A DNA stretch of 64,000 nucleotides from Ornithodoros turicata. Lineage: Eukaryota > Arthropoda > Arachnida > Ixodida > Argasidae. The stretch lies in assembly GCF_037126465.1 (NCBI RefSeq), contig NC_088202.1:125006123-125070122 (forward strand). Direction: 5' to 3'. Below the pieces are notes generated by a model. That model worked only from the letters and a program-made list of their open reading frames with translations. It was not told where the DNA came from and did no database searches. The stretch's first letter is position 1. Each line of letters starts with the position of its first letter. The position numbers and the translations under genes are program-made. Of this stretch, positions 47,552 to 60,385 are shown piece after piece.

Positions 47552-47603
47552 AGAGTTTTAGTGTATCGTACGCTAAGGCGACAGCGTACCATATACTAAA
47601 ACT
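47552..47603. mobile_element. MITE, family of 6655 (cluster copy 3), minimal
   Basis: Only the two ends remain: AGAGTTTTAGTGTATCGTACGC (first 20 AGAGTTTTAGTGTATCGTAC) and GCGTACCATATACTAAAACT, with about 10 bp between. It starts eight bases after copy 2 ends. Confidence 0.75.
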
Positions 47604-49435
47604 ATTATCTGCCGAACGTTTCCAATTTCCCGATGAATATCTGCGGTCATCTGGCATTCGTAATGTTTATTTTTATTTTTTCTATTACTCTCCGTATGTC
47701 ACAATCAGCTGCATACCCGTAAAGTAAGTTATTCGCGAAACGGAAGACCTTGACCTTCACAACTGACCTTGCGTAACGGCCAAAAATGGAGGGGACGTGG
47801 CAGAGAAGCATGTCCTGGGATCTACCTTAGTTACAAAGAATCACTTCTTGAGCAATTAACCAGTAACTGCCGTTAATAACTCTTTCTCGGAAAGAACCTT
47901 TCATTGTGAATACGTGTCGGCCACAGGTATAGTGAACACTCAGTTGTCTCGCGACTTAAACCGGAAACCCCCAATTATTAATTAAGGTAGTGAACGAAGA
48001 TGCAGCTTGTACCGGAAATTCAAGAAATAAAGGGGAATTCTAAAGTAATTGTGCCTATATACAGCAGCTATCATAGTTACTTTAGAATTCCCTGTTTGTC
48101 TCTTTAATTTCAAAAACTTGTCGAACCTTCGTTTGTCAGATGTCGCCGACTCTCAACAATAAAGGGTTTTCATTATAGCGTAAGCAGGGAAGTAGCGTTT
48201 TCACACTGCGCGCCCGCTATAAAGTCACGTTGTGAGCGTGGGAAGTGCGTTCCCGCTACGCATTACTAAAGCTCTCTATTGTCTGCCCCCTGGCGCTCAG
48301 CATGGTATCAATACAAGGAAGATACGCTTCCAGAACATACACTGCAATTCAGAGAATATAGTTCAGAACATTCCAACTTAAGTCGCAAAAAAAAAAAAAA
48401 AAATCAACCCTAACAGAAAAATTATCCCAGCCAAATATTCTTCACCGTATTCCAACAAGCCATTAAAAAAGCGATCGCAGAAGCCGCAAGACGATACCGC
48501 AGGCATCGCACGTAGAGGATGGAACGTTAATTCCCTCTATCCGATGATTATCACGGGTGTAGCAACGGAGACCAAACTAAAGAACGACACTAAAGAAAGC
48601 GTCCAGAGAAAAGGAAGAGAGAAGCAAGTAGAAAGATTACAGCACTAAGGGATGGATGGATGAGCTTCTGGTGATAAGGCGGAGTGCAAGAGTTGATTAC
48701 GAGGTTGGGAACAATGCATCCGATACCAGCGAAGCACGCAATCCGCGAACAGTGTGCCGAAAAGTAACAAATACACAAAAAGTGGGGGGACAAAAAGAAT
48801 GGCAACGAACAAAGGAGACAGGGCCAGACCAGTTTGTCGTACAGGAAAGGAGTGAAAGAAAAATAATAGAAAAAGAAAGTAAGAAAGAAAGAGTGAATCT
48901 TGAAATGGCAAACGGCAAGAAAAAGACACCGAGACCATCCAATTACAAAAGCACGACGGTCTAAGTTTCTTTCCTTGTGGCTTTACACGTTCCTTTTTTC
49001 TTTTTTTTCTCGTGTGGTGGACCGAAGACATGATCATCCAAATTCCACACGATCCAATTGTTCGCGAAACGAAAATGTCATTGAAGCTCACCTCTTGGTC
49101 CAAGTCATTTGGGTAGTTTTCAGGAATGTATCAAAAGATAAGCGGCTAATTTGAGTTTATTTTGTCTGTTTCGCGAAGCAGCATCATATAGCAGTGGAGT
49201 TTTTAATTGTTTTTTTTTATTCTCCTTTCACTCCGTGGGTATTCACCGCCCTCGGTGGCCTCGGTAGATTGCGCTGTGCCGTATACGCCATAGTATTTGA
49301 GGTACCACATAATGTTATTGCGGAGTACGTGTCTTGTGTTCAAGTGTACATAGTGTACACACCTCATTGACCACTACTCTTGTATATATCATCAATTATA
49401 TGAAAATGAGTTTTGAAAAAGAAAACGAAAAAAGG
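47604..49435. other. Intergenic with an imperfect inverted repeat
   Basis: At about 48008-48125 GGGGAATTCTAAAGTAA pairs with TTACTTTAGAATTCCCTG, and outer AGAAATAAA-like blocks also pair, suggesting a small MITE. An A tract lies at 48388-48404. Reading frames at 48590-49103 are lysine- or phenylalanine-rich low-complexity frames on opposite strands. No gene is supported. Confidence 0.45.
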
Positions 49436-49680
49436 TATCTGTGGCTCGGTTGGTTGCATGTTCGCCTTCTGATGCCGAGGTTGCATGTTCGAACCCGGCT
49501 TAGGACGCCAGCATCTTGGTGGCAGGGTACAAGTAGCTTTGACACGCCGTCTTCCGGGGGACCTTAAATGCGGTGTGTTGAGTTCTCAGGTGGGTAAAAT
49601 TAATCCAGAGACCTACCATTGTGGCGTCGCTCATGATCTCAGTTGTCTCGCAACGCAAAGGCACAGGTTATTATTATTCT
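49436..49680 (+). mobile_element. Second tRNA-derived SINE type
   Basis: The head GTGGCTCGGTTGG resembles an A box. A clear B box GTTCGAACCC is at 49487-49496, preceded by GATGCCGAGGTTGCATG in tRNA-like spacing. The body GGACGCCAGCATCTTGGTGG follows, and the 3' end is TTATTATT. It shares no body sequence with the 7479 family, so it is a separate SINE lineage. Confidence 0.7.
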
Positions 49681-52459
49681 GTGCGTATTCTTCAGCACGC
49701 ACCGTACCGGCGCTTCGGCAGGATCTGTCGATTGCATGCTCTTCGCGTGCTCAGGGCATTTGATATACAAGTAATTTTGCAATTCTTCGCCGCTTGTTCA
49801 TGGCGTTGTAAGCAAATTATTCGTTATAAAATGTCGCATGTGGCAACAAGGTGGCTGTCGTACCTGCGCCATACAAGTTGCAACACCATAAATACAATAA
49901 ATAAATAAATAAATAAAATAATAAAGCCTGAGCGTGGACACACGAACTATACAATACGCGAAAGATATAGAAATACCAAATGCGAATGATTGTGAGTCAA
50001 TGTATTGGTATCCTACCTCCCCTCTTCTTCCGACTAATTAGTATGTTCTGGGTGCATTACTGAATATCAGACTTCCCTGACCATGCAATGTGCAACTTTG
50101 CGCGAAACACAGTGCGGAACAACAGTTGCGTTTTTTTTAAAGATATCAACGGCTCCTGACATAAGGTATTTTCATTGACCTACTACAGTTATGTGAGGAA
50201 ACGAAACGCCTTTGAGACGGAGTATGCAGTCTGATGCAATGTGAATTTGAATAAGCCCGAAATGGAATCACAGGGTCCAAAGTAAACTAAAAACTATGTA
50301 TGTTACCAGAATGCTTGAGCGGATAAAGTGTAAAAGACATACACACACTTATACACGAAAAGGAGGGCAACGAAAAGTAATTATCACCAAAAAGTTTTTT
50401 TTCTCCCTTTTGCCGTATTTTATTTTCATCTCATTGAGATACATCTCGAGCTTTCAGTTACATACACAACTGTAAAATACAACAAATATTGAATCAGTGA
50501 CAGGATGAACGCATCGCAAAACATAAAAAAGAAAATTGCTGCAAAAATTCGTTTACCAGTGGAACAGCACACTCTGTCGCTCAACGTTTCACGTGCCAAT
50601 AAATTCGATTTACAAACTACAAGATAAAACGAAAACGAGAGCTCTCTATTATGTCGCGCGTTCCGTGGTGCTTGCTCGAATTGTTCTTTGGGTTATCCCT
50701 TATAATAATAAAGACATCATCATTTGCGGATGGATCAATATCGACGATCCTTCACTTACTTCTCGTTACTTCATGTTTTATGCCATATATAGGAAAAAAA
50801 ACGAAAGAAAAAAACATCAGATTTTGTTTGGCAGGCGTCACAGTCGGCTGAGTGGGGCACCACGCGTGAAGTCCCAAGCTTATCCTGGTTGCCATCTTGA
50901 ATGCGTCGTCACCCATATAGCACTCCCACGTCACAGGATAATACCACGGAAGATGGATGCGCGAATCACGGACGCGCCGTTTTGCATGAACACTCCAACG
51001 GTGGCAAGTCTCCAATTCTTACGAGTTCTCGCTGGAGAAATAAATCGCTATCGAATAAGAGCCATTCCGTACAGACATTAATGTGTGACTTATATATAGG
51101 GCCGAGGTCGTCAGCGAGACTTACCCTTTATCGTGAATGGGTTCAGCTAAATTATATGAATGAGTGAGAGCGAGTTCAGCTCGAAAACGAAGGCGTAATT
51201 TGTGCCGCGGGTATAGACAAGGTATTATCGGGGAAGCATGTAGCTCCGTATGAATGAAACGTGATATACGAATAAATTGTTGGACGCCAGATCGTCTGCG
51301 ATTTCGTGGGGTTGCAATTAACGCCTACGAGGTGGGCGTTGCGCTATCAATTTAGAAGCGATACACTTGCTCCTACTTTTGTCTGCTGGTGTAGGGGAGC
51401 GAGATAAATATTAATTTTTCGTGACGTCGCGACCGAAAGAGTAGGGGCACAGAAGAAAGCGAAGAAAGAGCAAGACAGAGAACAAAGAGAGAGCTAAAAG
51501 CACCGTTACGGTACCTTGATCCAGGGACTGTGGTACTATCATCTAAGACAATGCAGATGTTGATACACGTAAATGGCTGTTGCACACATTGATGCAGTAA
51601 AACCGTTGAGTATACCGCGTATAGAATGTTCCCGTGGTAGAAGTCTCTCGCGTCGTGTTGGAAAGGTGGTGGATATTGACTTCCTTCGCCAAGCATACTG
51701 AACTAAACACCGCTCGTATTAGACAAATTAGAGCAGATGAGATTCTAATACATTTACGAAAGTGTTTGAACATTTTATACAGAAATCACACCAATCATTG
51801 GTGGGCCGATCTCCCCAGGAGCGGCACACAAAAGGAGCGCTTGGCGTCTGTCAGTACAGTGGACATATAAACGCTGTTCGGCTAGGTGTCCTCTTGAGAG
51901 GTCTTTGGATGATGCTTGTCTGTCGGGGTTGTTAGAGGTCTTCGTTGTTGTCACCCCGTTTGCAAACGTTTATGTATTTATTTACGGTGTGTCTCGTGAC
52001 GGAGGCACACCACAAGTCGAAAAATACATTTAGTACAGTGGGAGGGAAAGACATCAAGACACTACACTAAAGTAAGCATGCAAAACAAAACGCTGAATGC
52101 CACAAAACACTAAAAATGGCAAAGCACTGGTAAATAAAGATAAATATGGAAATGACGTACAGCGCTGCACTTGTTACGCGTCTTTTAAATTCAGCAACTG
52201 AGACATATTCAGATATTCCATTGTAGTGCTTATTGAGATATGTGGTAGCTTGAAACTTCGATATCTGGTGACCATAGGAGCTTCTATATCTGGGAATACA
52301 AAATAATATAGCTATGAGACACAGAACTAACGTGATGGTGGCCATGTTGTTCAATCTGCAGGAGCCTCATTGCGAAATTTAATGGCGGTGATGCCCAATT
52401 CTCGTAATCTATCTTGTGGTGGTCGCGGGAAACTGATGGGCACGTTGTCTGAAGACCTT
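49681..52459. other. Intergenic, nothing recognised
   Basis: A (TAAA)n run lies at about 49896-49917. The 181-codon frame at 50536-51081 has no recognised domain, overlaps others in different frames and has no splice or homology support. 50390-50420 is T-rich. Confidence 0.4.
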
Positions 52460-52613
52460 CCAAGCAGCAAAACATATTGGCCCAATATTGGCAATGTCGG
52501 CACTATATTGGACCGAATACCAATATTGCCGAATATTGTCGAATTGCCAATATTGTCGGCAATATTGGACCAATAATGGTCCAATATTGAGCCAAGATGT
52601 TGTGCTGCTTTGG
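52460..52613. mobile_element. Palindromic CCAATATTGG MITE
   Basis: Ends AGCAGCAAAACATATTGG and CCAAGATGTTGTGCTGCT are inverted. The interior is a dense series of CCAATATTG/CAATATTGG words that pair across the whole length. It uses the same vocabulary as the larger element at 26423-27635. Confidence 0.75.
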
Positions 52614-55187
52614 CTGGCACTCTGAAGAAACGATTTCTGTACGTGTCCTGTACGCGTGAGACGAGCACTTGCATTCTGTATTAACTTCGAGGTGAAGATC
52701 ACGATGGTGACAACGCAACGAGCGCAAATCAGCACGGCTTCTAAGCGGTGCTCAACTGCTTATTATGTAATCGAGAAACATCATATCATATCAGCAGGGA
52801 TCGCCTGATTTCCGATGCATGATTCACTTCATCTGACAATGACACCAACGCGAGAACGCTTCCCTCATACGAATGGCTCTCCATATCGGACATTGCATTA
52901 CGTGTCTATTGAAACGCCTTATCACTGTAAGAAAAATTTCCGTAATTTTACTGTACAAGTGACCGCTAACTTTGTTGCTGGCGTATGTGCCGTGAGCTAT
53001 ATGCTGCACAAAATCCGTTTGGTGTGGCTCACATATGTGGCTGTGGCATATGTGGCTGACATATCTACACAGGACTCGTCTACTTCAGAGTGGCGGCTAT
53101 TTCCATTTTTCTTTTCTTTTTTTCGCGTCACCATAAAATTTTTTGTGGCTGTCTCTGTCATTAAATGTTATTAGTCTAAAGAGTGACTAGGATCATTATA
53201 TTAATTGTGTCATATTTGATGTTAGCTTAATCGTGCTGCCCTGGATTATTTCTAGTTCTAACCGCATCCTTGAAGATATGCCTTATACTAAGATGTGACC
53301 CAAAAGAGCTTGAATGCCTCGTGAAACTGGATAAGCCAGCGCAGCGAGCCCAAACGTTGAAAAAGAGCTCTGACCCATACTGAGAATAAATAACAACATA
53401 TGGTCCTGACGTAACTAGCGTTCCACTCCTAGAGTGGAAAACCTCCCCACTTCATCATCAGAATATATATGTCGTTGTTGAGTAAACATCTTTTACAGTT
53501 TCTTTAATAGCCCTAGATAAAGGTGTACAAATGCTGCTTTGTGTGCAAAGGCATCACAGTGTCACGCACACGGGTATTTCATTGCGCTTTGTTGTACTTT
53601 AAGAATTGCGGGGGTTTAACTGCATGGCGCAATTCAGAAAGCACCGTGTCGGATGGGTGAGAACACACGAACTCCCCCATGCTCTTTGAAACGAAATAAT
53701 GGAACGGCTGTCTGGTTGAGACAACGCTTCCATGCGTATCGTTACGCGGCGAGAGTAGATGGAGAGAGAAATGCTGAACGGAAAGCGATATGATTCGTGC
53801 ACGTGACGTCACGTGGAAGTCGTTGCCATGCACTAGGCGCATGAACACACTGCTCAAAGTGTGCGTTGAGCACACGGGAAAATACCCTCGTATCCAGGGA
53901 TTTTTTCAGCGCCCTCATACCTCCCTAATACACTCCCAAATGCCTACAACACCCTAAAAGCGCAAAAATGTCACCAAAATAGGCCAAAAGTTAAAAAAAC
54001 TGCAGATATGGGTGTCACTCCCCCCCCCCCCTCCCCCACACCCCCCCCCCTCTCCCAGCCCCGAGATAAAAATCCTGCTCAATCCGCTGCTCTCGTATAA
54101 CTCTTGCAGCTGTTGTAAATGTGCGCCGTGTAACATCCATTGCGACGACGACGGCCGGCCTTCCTCCAACAATTCCTGTTGAAATTGATACGAATCGTAA
54201 AAACCGTATTTCTTCACGCTATGTACGAATCATCCCACAGAATGGATACCATTTTCGGCGAATATTCTTTTGGTTCACCCGGTGCGTAGATATTGCACTG
54301 GACGTGTGTAATGGGCATCGACATTAAAACCCAAAACGTGCTACGTGTAACTCTCTGCACGGTGACTTCGCCCTTGTGCGGCTGTGCTGTGAAAGTGACC
54401 GCGTATATGGCGTAACATTAATTTACTTCAAGCAGGCCAGTGAACCTGCACTGCGTGTCTCCCTGCACCCGCCCCTGTAACAGAAACACACAGTAGGGAC
54501 CTTCATGATTAACGATCGCTTTTTGACTCGGGAATATACGCTCACAAAATTCGGAGAGGAATGCGCATTTTCTTTCTTCTTTCCTTTTAATTACCGTCGA
54601 TACTACGTGTGGAAGTCCATATTTGTGTAATCGAGGTATCAAAGTTGTATTATATAATTAATTGTGAAATATGTCGAATAATGGATGGTGTTTCTGACAC
54701 AGTGGAACGATTCTCGCAGAGTGAGGAATCTTCTGATGTTTTTTCTAATACCCGCTCACGAATACACGTACAGCTCCCGTCAAGCTTAATAATAACACAG
54801 GAAAAAAATCGGTCTCATTTTCAAGCGCGATAAGAGACACCCTGGGGGCACTGGGGGAATGTTAAATGAACAAAATCCTTGCGTTAAACTAACAGAATAA
54901 TTTTCTTCAACTAAGACTTCCTCATGTCCCCATGGGTTGCTGTAATCGCGCCCGGGAACGATACCATAATTTTTCCGGTGTTATTGTTAAGGTTGACGGG
55001 AGCTGTACATTATTACGGGAGCTGAGCATTATGATAGGGTAAACGTCCTTGCTGGTTTGGAGCCTTCCTGTTATGTTTTGCCCGGCGCTCAGGCTTGCCG
55101 ATATCATGGAGTTTATATCCACCAGCTAGTCTGCGTCTACGCCATTCTTGTCCATGTGAGAACGTGGGTTATAGTGTACTGTGTAAT
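52614..55187. other. Intergenic, nothing recognised
   Basis: C tracts interrupted by T and A occupy about 54018-54052. No gene or bounded transposon was identified. Reading frames here are short and lack domains. Confidence 0.45.
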
Positions 55188-55743
55188 TAGGGTTCCGCGT
55201 TCTGGGTTTTTATTTTAGGGCAGAAAAAAAATAAAACCCCAGAACGCAATTTTAGGGCAGATTTCCTTTGAGGGAGTAGCAGAATTCGTCTGTGACGAAT
55301 TCAATATCTTCCGTTGTTTTTTCTATAATCAAACTCAAACTCAATTTTAGGGCAGATTCGGCGTATATTTTTCGGTGTTTGTTTATTTTCATGATATCTG
55401 CGTTTTTCGGTGATATTTCTGGTGTGTACATTGCGGTTATCGCAACGTAATTTGAAAACTGTGCGTCTCAGCGCAGCCTTAGAGACAGAAACGAACACAA
55501 AATTAGCGCCTGTGAGACATCACAAAAGGAACACTTTCTTGCTCCAAGGCGACGTGGTGTTACCTAAATCGTGAAAGTAGAGCCTTTTTCCCCGTAAATT
55601 TAACGCAGCGATTAATCCACCTAACCTTTCCCCTGGCATTCATTTGTATTCGGTGTTTCTCGATTAAATCCGAAGGATGAAAAAAATTTACCTCCGTATG
55701 TTTTTCGGTGTTTTCCGGTTAAAATCGAAAACGCGGAACCCTA
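55188..55743. mobile_element. TIR element TAGGGTTCCGCG...CGCGGAACCCTA
   Basis: The left end TAGGGTTCCGCGTT is inverted at the right end (AACGCGGAACCCTA, ending 55743). Internal TTTTAGGGCAGA occurs three times, and TTTTTCGGTGTTTTxxGG-like motifs recur. Flanks TGTGTAAT and AGCATAAT agree at five of eight positions, compatible with an eroded hAT-type duplication, but the class is unproven. Confidence 0.6.
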
Positions 55744-58075
55744 AGCATAATCGACATTATATGATCTGTACTTTAGAACACTGAGGCTTTGTGAACTATA
55801 CTTAAAGTGGCTTACTTTAATTGTGTTTCTGACACCTGAAGTGGGCCGATTACGTGGGTGTACAGTTTAGTTGTTCCGGGAACCCAGGAAGAAGCCAATT
55901 TTTAAGCCAGCAAGAAGGGATTTTTAAGTGAAATTATTGTGCAAACATGTGTGTGAACATGCACTACTCCATTTGCTTCGACTTCATCTTGGAAAATGTG
56001 AAAGGAGATGTCGTGTCACCATCATTTTCTGACCACGAATCCCGAACGACACCGCAAGGACAGCTAGACAGCTGCCGCGATCTTTTCTGTGCAGTTCTCA
56101 TGCAAGGTTAGCCAGACACTGCTTTTCTTAAAAACAACCAACCAGTCAACCGTCTCGGAATGAGCTATGCACTCTTCTTATGCTGCTATACCGAGTCGCT
56201 CTCTCCACCTTTAGTGTACTTATAATTGGTTGGTTTGGTTTGGTGGAAGAAAAAATAAGATGGAGAAAGTGGCGCTCATGAAGGAGGGTTGGCTACTCCA
56301 GTCTCATAATTCGAAGAAAAAAGAAAACAAATAAAATAACACGCACGCACACACAAAAAAAGAAAAGAAAAAAAACACTCGATGGAAACCAGGGCCCGAG
56401 AAATCACACTAACTGCCCCTATGAATTAACTACACCGCGCTGAATGATTTTCCGCTTCATCCGCTTCATCGTCATCATGTATCCCTCTCTCTCCGCTTCA
56501 GCAGTGTTACAAAGTAATCACCGTTGAAATCAGTTGCTGATGTTGCTTTATACCGTCAGCCGTCGAAAGTGCAAGGTGTTATCGTAACTTTATATAGCAT
56601 TGCTTTCTCTCGTGTGGCTCATCAGTAAATTGTGACCCATCTAATCAGTCAACAATACAACAACAAAATTAAGGATCTCATCTCATAGAGTCAACAATAC
56701 AAAAAAAAAGGATAACGCTTGGCAATACAAAAAGGATAACGCTTGTCCCATCCTACAGTTGGCGATACAAGGATATAGGGAGTGTTAGGTTAAAACGATA
56801 AGGAAGATGGGATCACTAATTTTGTGACTTATCTAATCAGTCAACAATACAACAACAACAACAACAACAACAAAATTTTGAATGCGCGGCCTATAAACGG
56901 TCGTCGGGGCAGTATCCTTTTGCGGTGCTGTTCCCGGGAACATTTCTCCTAAAATCTCATCATTGATGTCACCCAGTAAAAATTAACGCAGAGTAAATAG
57001 TTCATGTTTGTTTCATTTACAACTGAAAATGCTCCATGCAAATTCATAACATCAATTTCCGAACAATGCTACACAACTTTCAGGAGATTGATTCATTGAT
57101 TGGGAACGAATGGACTATAGGAAATAGTTTTCCTATTATATATATGTAATATACATTTTACATATACATGCAATGTCTGTGTAAGGGCCTTTCACTACAT
57201 CTTAGAGGTAACCTATCCATGACTGTGACTGTAACTGTGTCAGCCCTATCAAACAATCGAAACAATTGCCAAATGTCGAGCAAGTTCATCATTTTCATTA
57301 CTCTGCTATGCTTGACAGCAGCGATGCTGCGCGAGACGCGAGGAACTGCTAAAGCTCCCCGTCGCGCAACTGCCTTGAATGATGACTTAATTAGCATTTC
57401 ACTGACTGCGCTCTTAACTTCCTTCTTCCCGATTTTCGGTGCTTCGTTCTGCAAAGAAGAGAAGCAAAAAGCAAAAGGGAGAGAGATAGCTTTTATTTAG
57501 GACAAAGAAAAATCGACCCCGTAACACGACCCCGAGTTTGTACTGCCTGCAAAGAGCACTTGTTGTTAAATGGCTCCTTGTTATGCGGTCCACAGATTAC
57601 GGCGTTACATCTTTGCCCTTCTTTAGCATATAAATCTCAGCCTTCTCCCCGCCCTTGACTTTCCTCTTCGTTTTTTTTTCTTTCCTTCTGTCTAGCCTTT
57701 CGTTCCATCCTTAGAAGTAAAATTCCTTTGGGAGTAGGAAGACTTTTATGGATACTGCCAGACGTTCTAATGAATCTCTTGCGTGCACTGAATTAGCGTA
57801 TCGTATCCATGAGATATCTCTCTACGGATATCCTCCTCGGTTCCGTCGCTGTGATTCTAAAGGGGGAATGTGCTGCTCGCCCGTGATAGGTATAAATGCG
57901 CTGTAACGGCTTGCTTCGAAGTCGGGACTCGATTTGAGCGGTGTACTCGTGCTTGCGTTCGTTGTGTGACAGGTACTGTGAATCGAACTAGGAGGGAAAA
58001 GCGAAACTTATTTGTTACTCGTACAGTGCGTGCGAGGAGCTTGGCTTTGCGACAGCAGTTTTGTACGAACTCATG
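55744..58075. other. Intergenic with two dispersed repeats
   Basis: 56225-56305 (GGTTGGTTTGG...GATGGAGA...GGCTACTCC) resembles the middle of the 18524 element. TAATCAGTCAACAATACAAC occurs at about 56642 and again at about 56834, the latter followed by a (CAA)n run to about 56874; GGATAACGCTT is repeated between them. The frame at 57168-57500 has a hydrophobic start but no recognised family. No gene is supported. Confidence 0.4.
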
Positions 58076-58083
58076 GTGTGTCA

Positions 58084-58991
58084 TAGAGCCCTGCACGGGC
58101 CGACTTTCACATCGAAAAATGGCCCGGCCCGGACCTTCATGTTTTTATGTGGCACAGGCCGGCTGGGTGGCCCAGTGATTACAGCCCGCCCCGGTGACTC
58201 AGCCACAGGGCCCGGCCCGGCCCGGCCCGACCAGGTCTGGCCCGGTGACCCAACCAGTAGATCCCTGCCTAGTATTTCCAGACGTGCCCGTGACGGCGTA
58301 CGCGTTTCTAGCGCTTATCAAACAAATTTATAAGTAAATTGACAAGAAGAGAAGACACGGCCATGGTGGTGGTGGTGGTTGTGAAAGGGCTCGCCGTTGT
58401 CGGCTTCGCAGAATTGGGCAACGTCACGACTGACGCCCTGGGGCAATGTGCGTCTTGGGCCGACTTCGAAGCCACGGCCACAAACATACAAGGACTGTTG
58501 GTTTAACACCACAATAGCACGAGACCAAATTCAATCCAGAACGCACGCGGGCAAGCGCGTTATCGTTCCGCTACGAAGTTTTTGTGGAAGAAAAGGGTAC
58601 TGTCGACAAACTCCTTCTCCCAATCCCTGCTCCTAGCTTTCACCAAGCTATGCTAACGTGATTGTGGGATATGTGAGGAGTCAGGAGAAATGTGAAGTCG
58701 CTTTGAGAGTCGTATCATACGCATAATGCAGTGTCTTTTAGTTGTTTTTGCAAATATATGCGCAGGAATGACGCACGCTTGTGATTATATGAAGCAAAAG
58801 TCCTCCAGTGTGCGGAATTAGCAGCGTGAACCGGTCGAGCCTGACTCTCGGAAACGTGTTTGTCGGCCCGGTCCCGGCCCGCGGTGTTGGCTTATTTTGA
58901 CGGCCCGGGCCTGGCCAGGCGTGGAGCACACAGCCAATAACAAACCCGGCCTACCGGCCGCGTCCGGGGCCCGATCATGTGCAGTACTCTA
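58084..58991. mobile_element. hAT-like element, GGCCC-rich, perfect 8-bp TSD
   Basis: The element begins TAGAGCCCTGCACGGGCC and ends GTGCAGTACTCTA. The 8-bp duplication GTGTGTCA flanks it at 58076-58083 and 58992-58999. Both sub-terminal regions are full of GGCCCGG/CCGGGCC motifs (58122-58250 and 58860-58975). The unrelated GGTGGT-type repeat at 58360-58495 lies inside. Length is 908 bp with no transposase frame. Confidence 0.88.
58360..58495 (+). repeat. GGTGGT-headed dispersed repeat nested in hAT-like element
   Basis: CATGGTGGTGGTGGTGGT is followed by GGGCTCGCCGTTGTCGG, CAACGTCACGACT and TTGGGCCGACTTC. The same order occurs, more degraded, in the two copies at 45290-45545. Confidence 0.65.
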
Positions 58992-59225
58992 GTGTGTCAT
59001 GTATACCACGCAGATATATCACGCCGAGGATGGTTAAGGGCAACAAAGGCTACCGAATGGTAATCTTCCAACTCCGAAAAAGCACCCGCATGCTGAAACC
59101 AGCAGCAGAAAAATGCAGTGCCACATATAGGCTACTGTCCCATGTTGCAACATTCCACGTGTGCCTTTTCGTCGTTGCGACTTATCTTCCTGTATCAAAA
59201 GATACAGTATATCTCCCGATTTAAA

Positions 59226-59560
59226 AGAACACCAGAACTAATTCGGTCTCTTCTGATGTTCCTGGTTGTGTACACTGTGCATTGTTGTGGTGTTTTTGAT
59301 GTGTACACCAAAGTGGTCTGGTGTGACTACACCAGAGAGATTCTGGTGTTGTCTGGTTCTCTTGACGTGCACACTATAGACCGGGCATTGTCTTTTTGAT
59401 ATGCACATCAGAGTGGCCTAGTGTGGCACCAGGGTGATTCTTGTGCTTAGTATATATTTGGTGTACGCGCTAGGCTTGCGTAGTTTTAATGTGAACGTTA
59501 GAGAGTTCTGGTGTGTTCCAATACAGACATCAGAGTACGGACACCGGGTGTCGTAACCAT
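59226..59560. repeat. ACACCAG/CTGGTGT repeat cluster, left
   Basis: Repeated GAACACCAGAAC, GGTCTGGTGTGACTACACCA, TTCTGGTGTTG and GTGTGGCACCAGG words. A matching cluster, mostly in opposite sense, lies at 61380-61550. The two may be the ends of one 2.3-kb element. Confidence 0.5.
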
Positions 59561-60385
59561 GAAAACTGTAATTTACAACAATCACAAACAAACAATCGCC
59601 GTTAGCACAGCTTCTGTTTCCAAAGAAGAATATAACGCAAATCATTCGATCGAGTATCGAAATCGCGACGTTTTCGCATCCTTAATATTCAGTCGAGTTT
59701 GAAAACGAAGCTTTGCGCTTTCATCGTCACATAACACCGAGAGGCATCAGCAATAGAGTGAGTGAGTGAGTGAGGGAAAGAGAAAAAAAATGGAGAAAAT
59801 TGTTGAGAGGCTGGTACGAACTTCACCACTTTCAGCTTCTAGCAGGTTCGTAAGATAGTGTTCCGTCCGGCTTGTCAACATTAAAACCGCACACAAATGT
59901 GAGCAGCCTTGAATATGTGTTTCTGAAGTGCTAAGTATTATGTATTTTATTTTGCTTCCCAACCTCTGCACGAGCGGAAGCATGACAGAATACAAGTGGT
60001 GGATTCGGGTGGATGTGACGACTGGTTCATGTTACTAATTTGCCATTTCTTTTAAATTTTCACCCTCTCTATCCTTTCTCTTTTACTCCCCTTTCCCCCG
60101 TCCCCCTTTCACAAAGGAGTGAAACTTGCCTCCTTGTCTGAGCAGGCAGACTTCATTCCTCTTCCTTTGAACATCGCACCAACCATCACCACTCGTCGCT
60201 GGTGTGATGTCTTTGTATGTGCATCTGGTTCGGCACGGCAAGCCCGTTCACCATCACCACCACCACCACCGCATCTGGTTCGGCTTCACGTGGACTGCGA
60301 TAATTCATTGGATATGAACTGTAGGAAGAGAGGACGGAAAAGCTAACCGAAAAGTAGATCGAGTCTGTTTTTCTAAGTTATAAGT

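Noticed and set aside
48590..49103. Membrane-protein-like frame, 152 codons, minus strand
   Set aside because: Phenylalanine/leucine richness comes from an A/G-rich stretch read in reverse; the opposite strand gives an equally long lysine-rich frame.
49436..49510. Functional tRNA gene at the GTTCGAACCC B box
   Set aside because: No acceptor-stem pairing could be formed and a SINE body follows directly.
50536..51081. 181-codon plus-strand open frame
   Set aside because: No recognised domain, no splice or codon-use support, and length is near what chance allows in 64 kb. An RNA or protein homology hit would change this.
57168..57500. Possible small secreted protein (hydrophobic N-terminal region, 110 codons)
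   Set aside because: The start codon context and composition are unremarkable, no cysteine framework or family is recognised, and an opposing frame of similar length exists.
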